Source of the DNA: an uncultured Clostridia bacterium
Lineage (GTDB): Bacteria > Bacillota > Clostridia > Oscillospirales > Oscillospiraceae
Length of the DNA: 6,221 nucleotides
Reading direction: 5' to 3'
Assembly (NCBI GenBank): GCA_947383645.1
Contig: CANDEH010000123.1
Coordinates: 1 to 6,221, forward strand
A program made the position numbers and the translations under genes. Shown piece by piece: positions 5,620 to 6,221 of the stretch (within the stretch, counting starts at the first letter, position 1; each line of letters starts with the position of its first letter). Below the pieces are notes generated by a model. It worked only from the letters and a program-made list of their open reading frames with translations, made no database searches and was not told the origin of the DNA.

Positions 5620-6165
5620 ATGGAGCTGATGGAGTACCACAGGACCTTTCAGATCGGCCAGCGGGAGGCCATGGACTTCTACCTCTACCAGGCCGCCCGG
5701 CACCGGGCGCTGGGGGCGGTGGGCTTCAGCGTGGTGGGCCTTCTGATCTGCTGGCTCTACTCCGCCCAGGCCCAGGGCACCCCGACCTCCTTTGCCGTGT
5801 CCCTGGTGGTCTCCTTTGTGGCCGTTCTGGCGGCGATTTTAGGGGGCTACTACTTCACCATCCGCTCCAAGGTCCGCGCCGCCATCCGCCAGCGGGGGCG
5901 GGAGCAGTATCCCCAGGACATCCTGATAAACGGCTTCGGCCTCCGGTGCACGGCCAACGGCCGGGAGGTGAAGGTGGCCTTCGAGAAGATCCGGGAGGTG
6001 CGGGAGACGAAAAAGGCGGTGTACATCTACATGACGGAGAACGACGCCTGGATTCTCCCCAAGGCGCAGATGGAGGATCCGGCGGCGGAGACGGCGCAGC
6101 TGCGCAAAATCTTCGACACCGTCATCGAGTCCGCAAGGCTGCATCTGCGGAAGGGGGATAAATAA
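5620..6165 (+). CDS. YcxB-like membrane protein of unknown function
   Basis: 181 residues. The start at 5620 is supported by TGAGGAGG (5604-5611), which overlaps the cdd stop, 8 bases upstream. Two adjacent hydrophobic helices (about 31-48 and 57-78) follow a short N-terminal region, then a basic stretch (RSKVRAAIRQRGRE) and a soluble C-terminal domain. That domain has ILINGFGL (101-108), FEKIREVRETKKAVYIYM (121-138) and ILPK (145-148), the pattern of YcxB-like C-terminal domains: a strand, a 'V-E-x-K' turn, and an I-P-K motif. The family is widespread in Bacillota with no established role. The hairpin membrane topology places both termini on the same side, probably the cytoplasm. Its position 13 bp after cdd suggests co-transcription, but says nothing definite about function. 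The family assignment is by pattern recognition. Confidence 0.8.
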   Translation: MELMEYHRTFQIGQREAMDFYLYQAARHRALGAVGFSVVGLLICWLYSAQAQGTPTSFAVSLVVSFVAVLAAILGGYYFTIRSKVRAAIRQRGREQYPQDILINGFGLRCTANGREVKVAFEKIREVRETKKAVYIYMTENDAWILPKAQMEDPAAETAQLRKIFDTVIESARLHLRKGDK

Positions 6166-6171
6166 AGGGAG

Positions 6172-6200
6172 TGTCCAAAATAAAGATTTAATGGTATAAT
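6172..6200 (+). promoter_or_regulatory. Promoter of a downstream gene outside the window
   Basis: A consensus TATAAT (6195-6200) lies 30 bases after the YcxB-like stop, with TGTCCA (6172-6177, 3 of 6 matches to TTGACA) 17 bases upstream. AGGAG (6201-6205) follows immediately, then ATG at 6208. That ATG would give either a near-leaderless message or a Shine-Dalgarno only 2 bases away, so the true start is more likely past 6221, using GAGGAAG (6210-6216). Confidence 0.5.
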
Positions 6201-6221
6201 AGGAGATATGAGGAAGAGAAC

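Overview
The window looks like a chromosomal segment of a high-GC Bacillota (Clostridia), most likely a gut Oscillospirales/Oscillospiraceae relative of Flavonifractor, Oscillibacter or Lawsonibacter. The evidence is strongly GC-biased third codon positions, purine-rich Shine-Dalgarno sites, sigma-A-type promoters (TTGCAA/TATAAT), a Gram-positive RecD2 helicase, and an azlC-azlD pair plus a small tetrameric-type cytidine deaminase. The taxon is inferred from style and gene content, not from a marker gene.

Layout. Positions 1-740 carry no convincing intact gene. A ~500 bp block (3-505) is closed at its two ends by an 18-bp inverted repeat and is followed by a series of hairpins and C-rich tracts to about 733. 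Next comes a small plus-strand unit: an uncharacterised membrane-anchored protein (760-1092) and recD2 (1159-3378), a superfamily 1B 5'-3' DNA helicase with all its motifs intact. Positions 3379-3875 are again gene-free. This stretch holds a hairpin just after recD2, a 100-bp-period two-copy repeat built from three kinds of stem-loop (3474-3665), and a perfect 14-bp hairpin (3717-3748) between the convergent recD2 and azlD genes. The minus-strand operon azlC-azlD (4893 to 3876) encodes a two-component branched-chain amino acid exporter, with the two genes overlapping by 11 bp. A divergent promoter region (4946-5181) separates it from the plus-strand pair cdd (cytidine deaminase, 5214-5606) and a YcxB-like membrane protein (5620-6165). 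The window ends in a promoter (TATAAT at 6195-6200) for a gene lying mostly or wholly outside.

How the genes work together. There is no single pathway here. The coding genes are housekeeping: DNA repair/helicase, amino acid efflux, pyrimidine salvage. The unusual content is in the two gene-free stretches, which are dense in long inverted repeats and look like interspersed repeat elements or structured RNA rather than ordinary intergenic DNA. No defence system, phage, CRISPR or biosynthetic cluster was seen.
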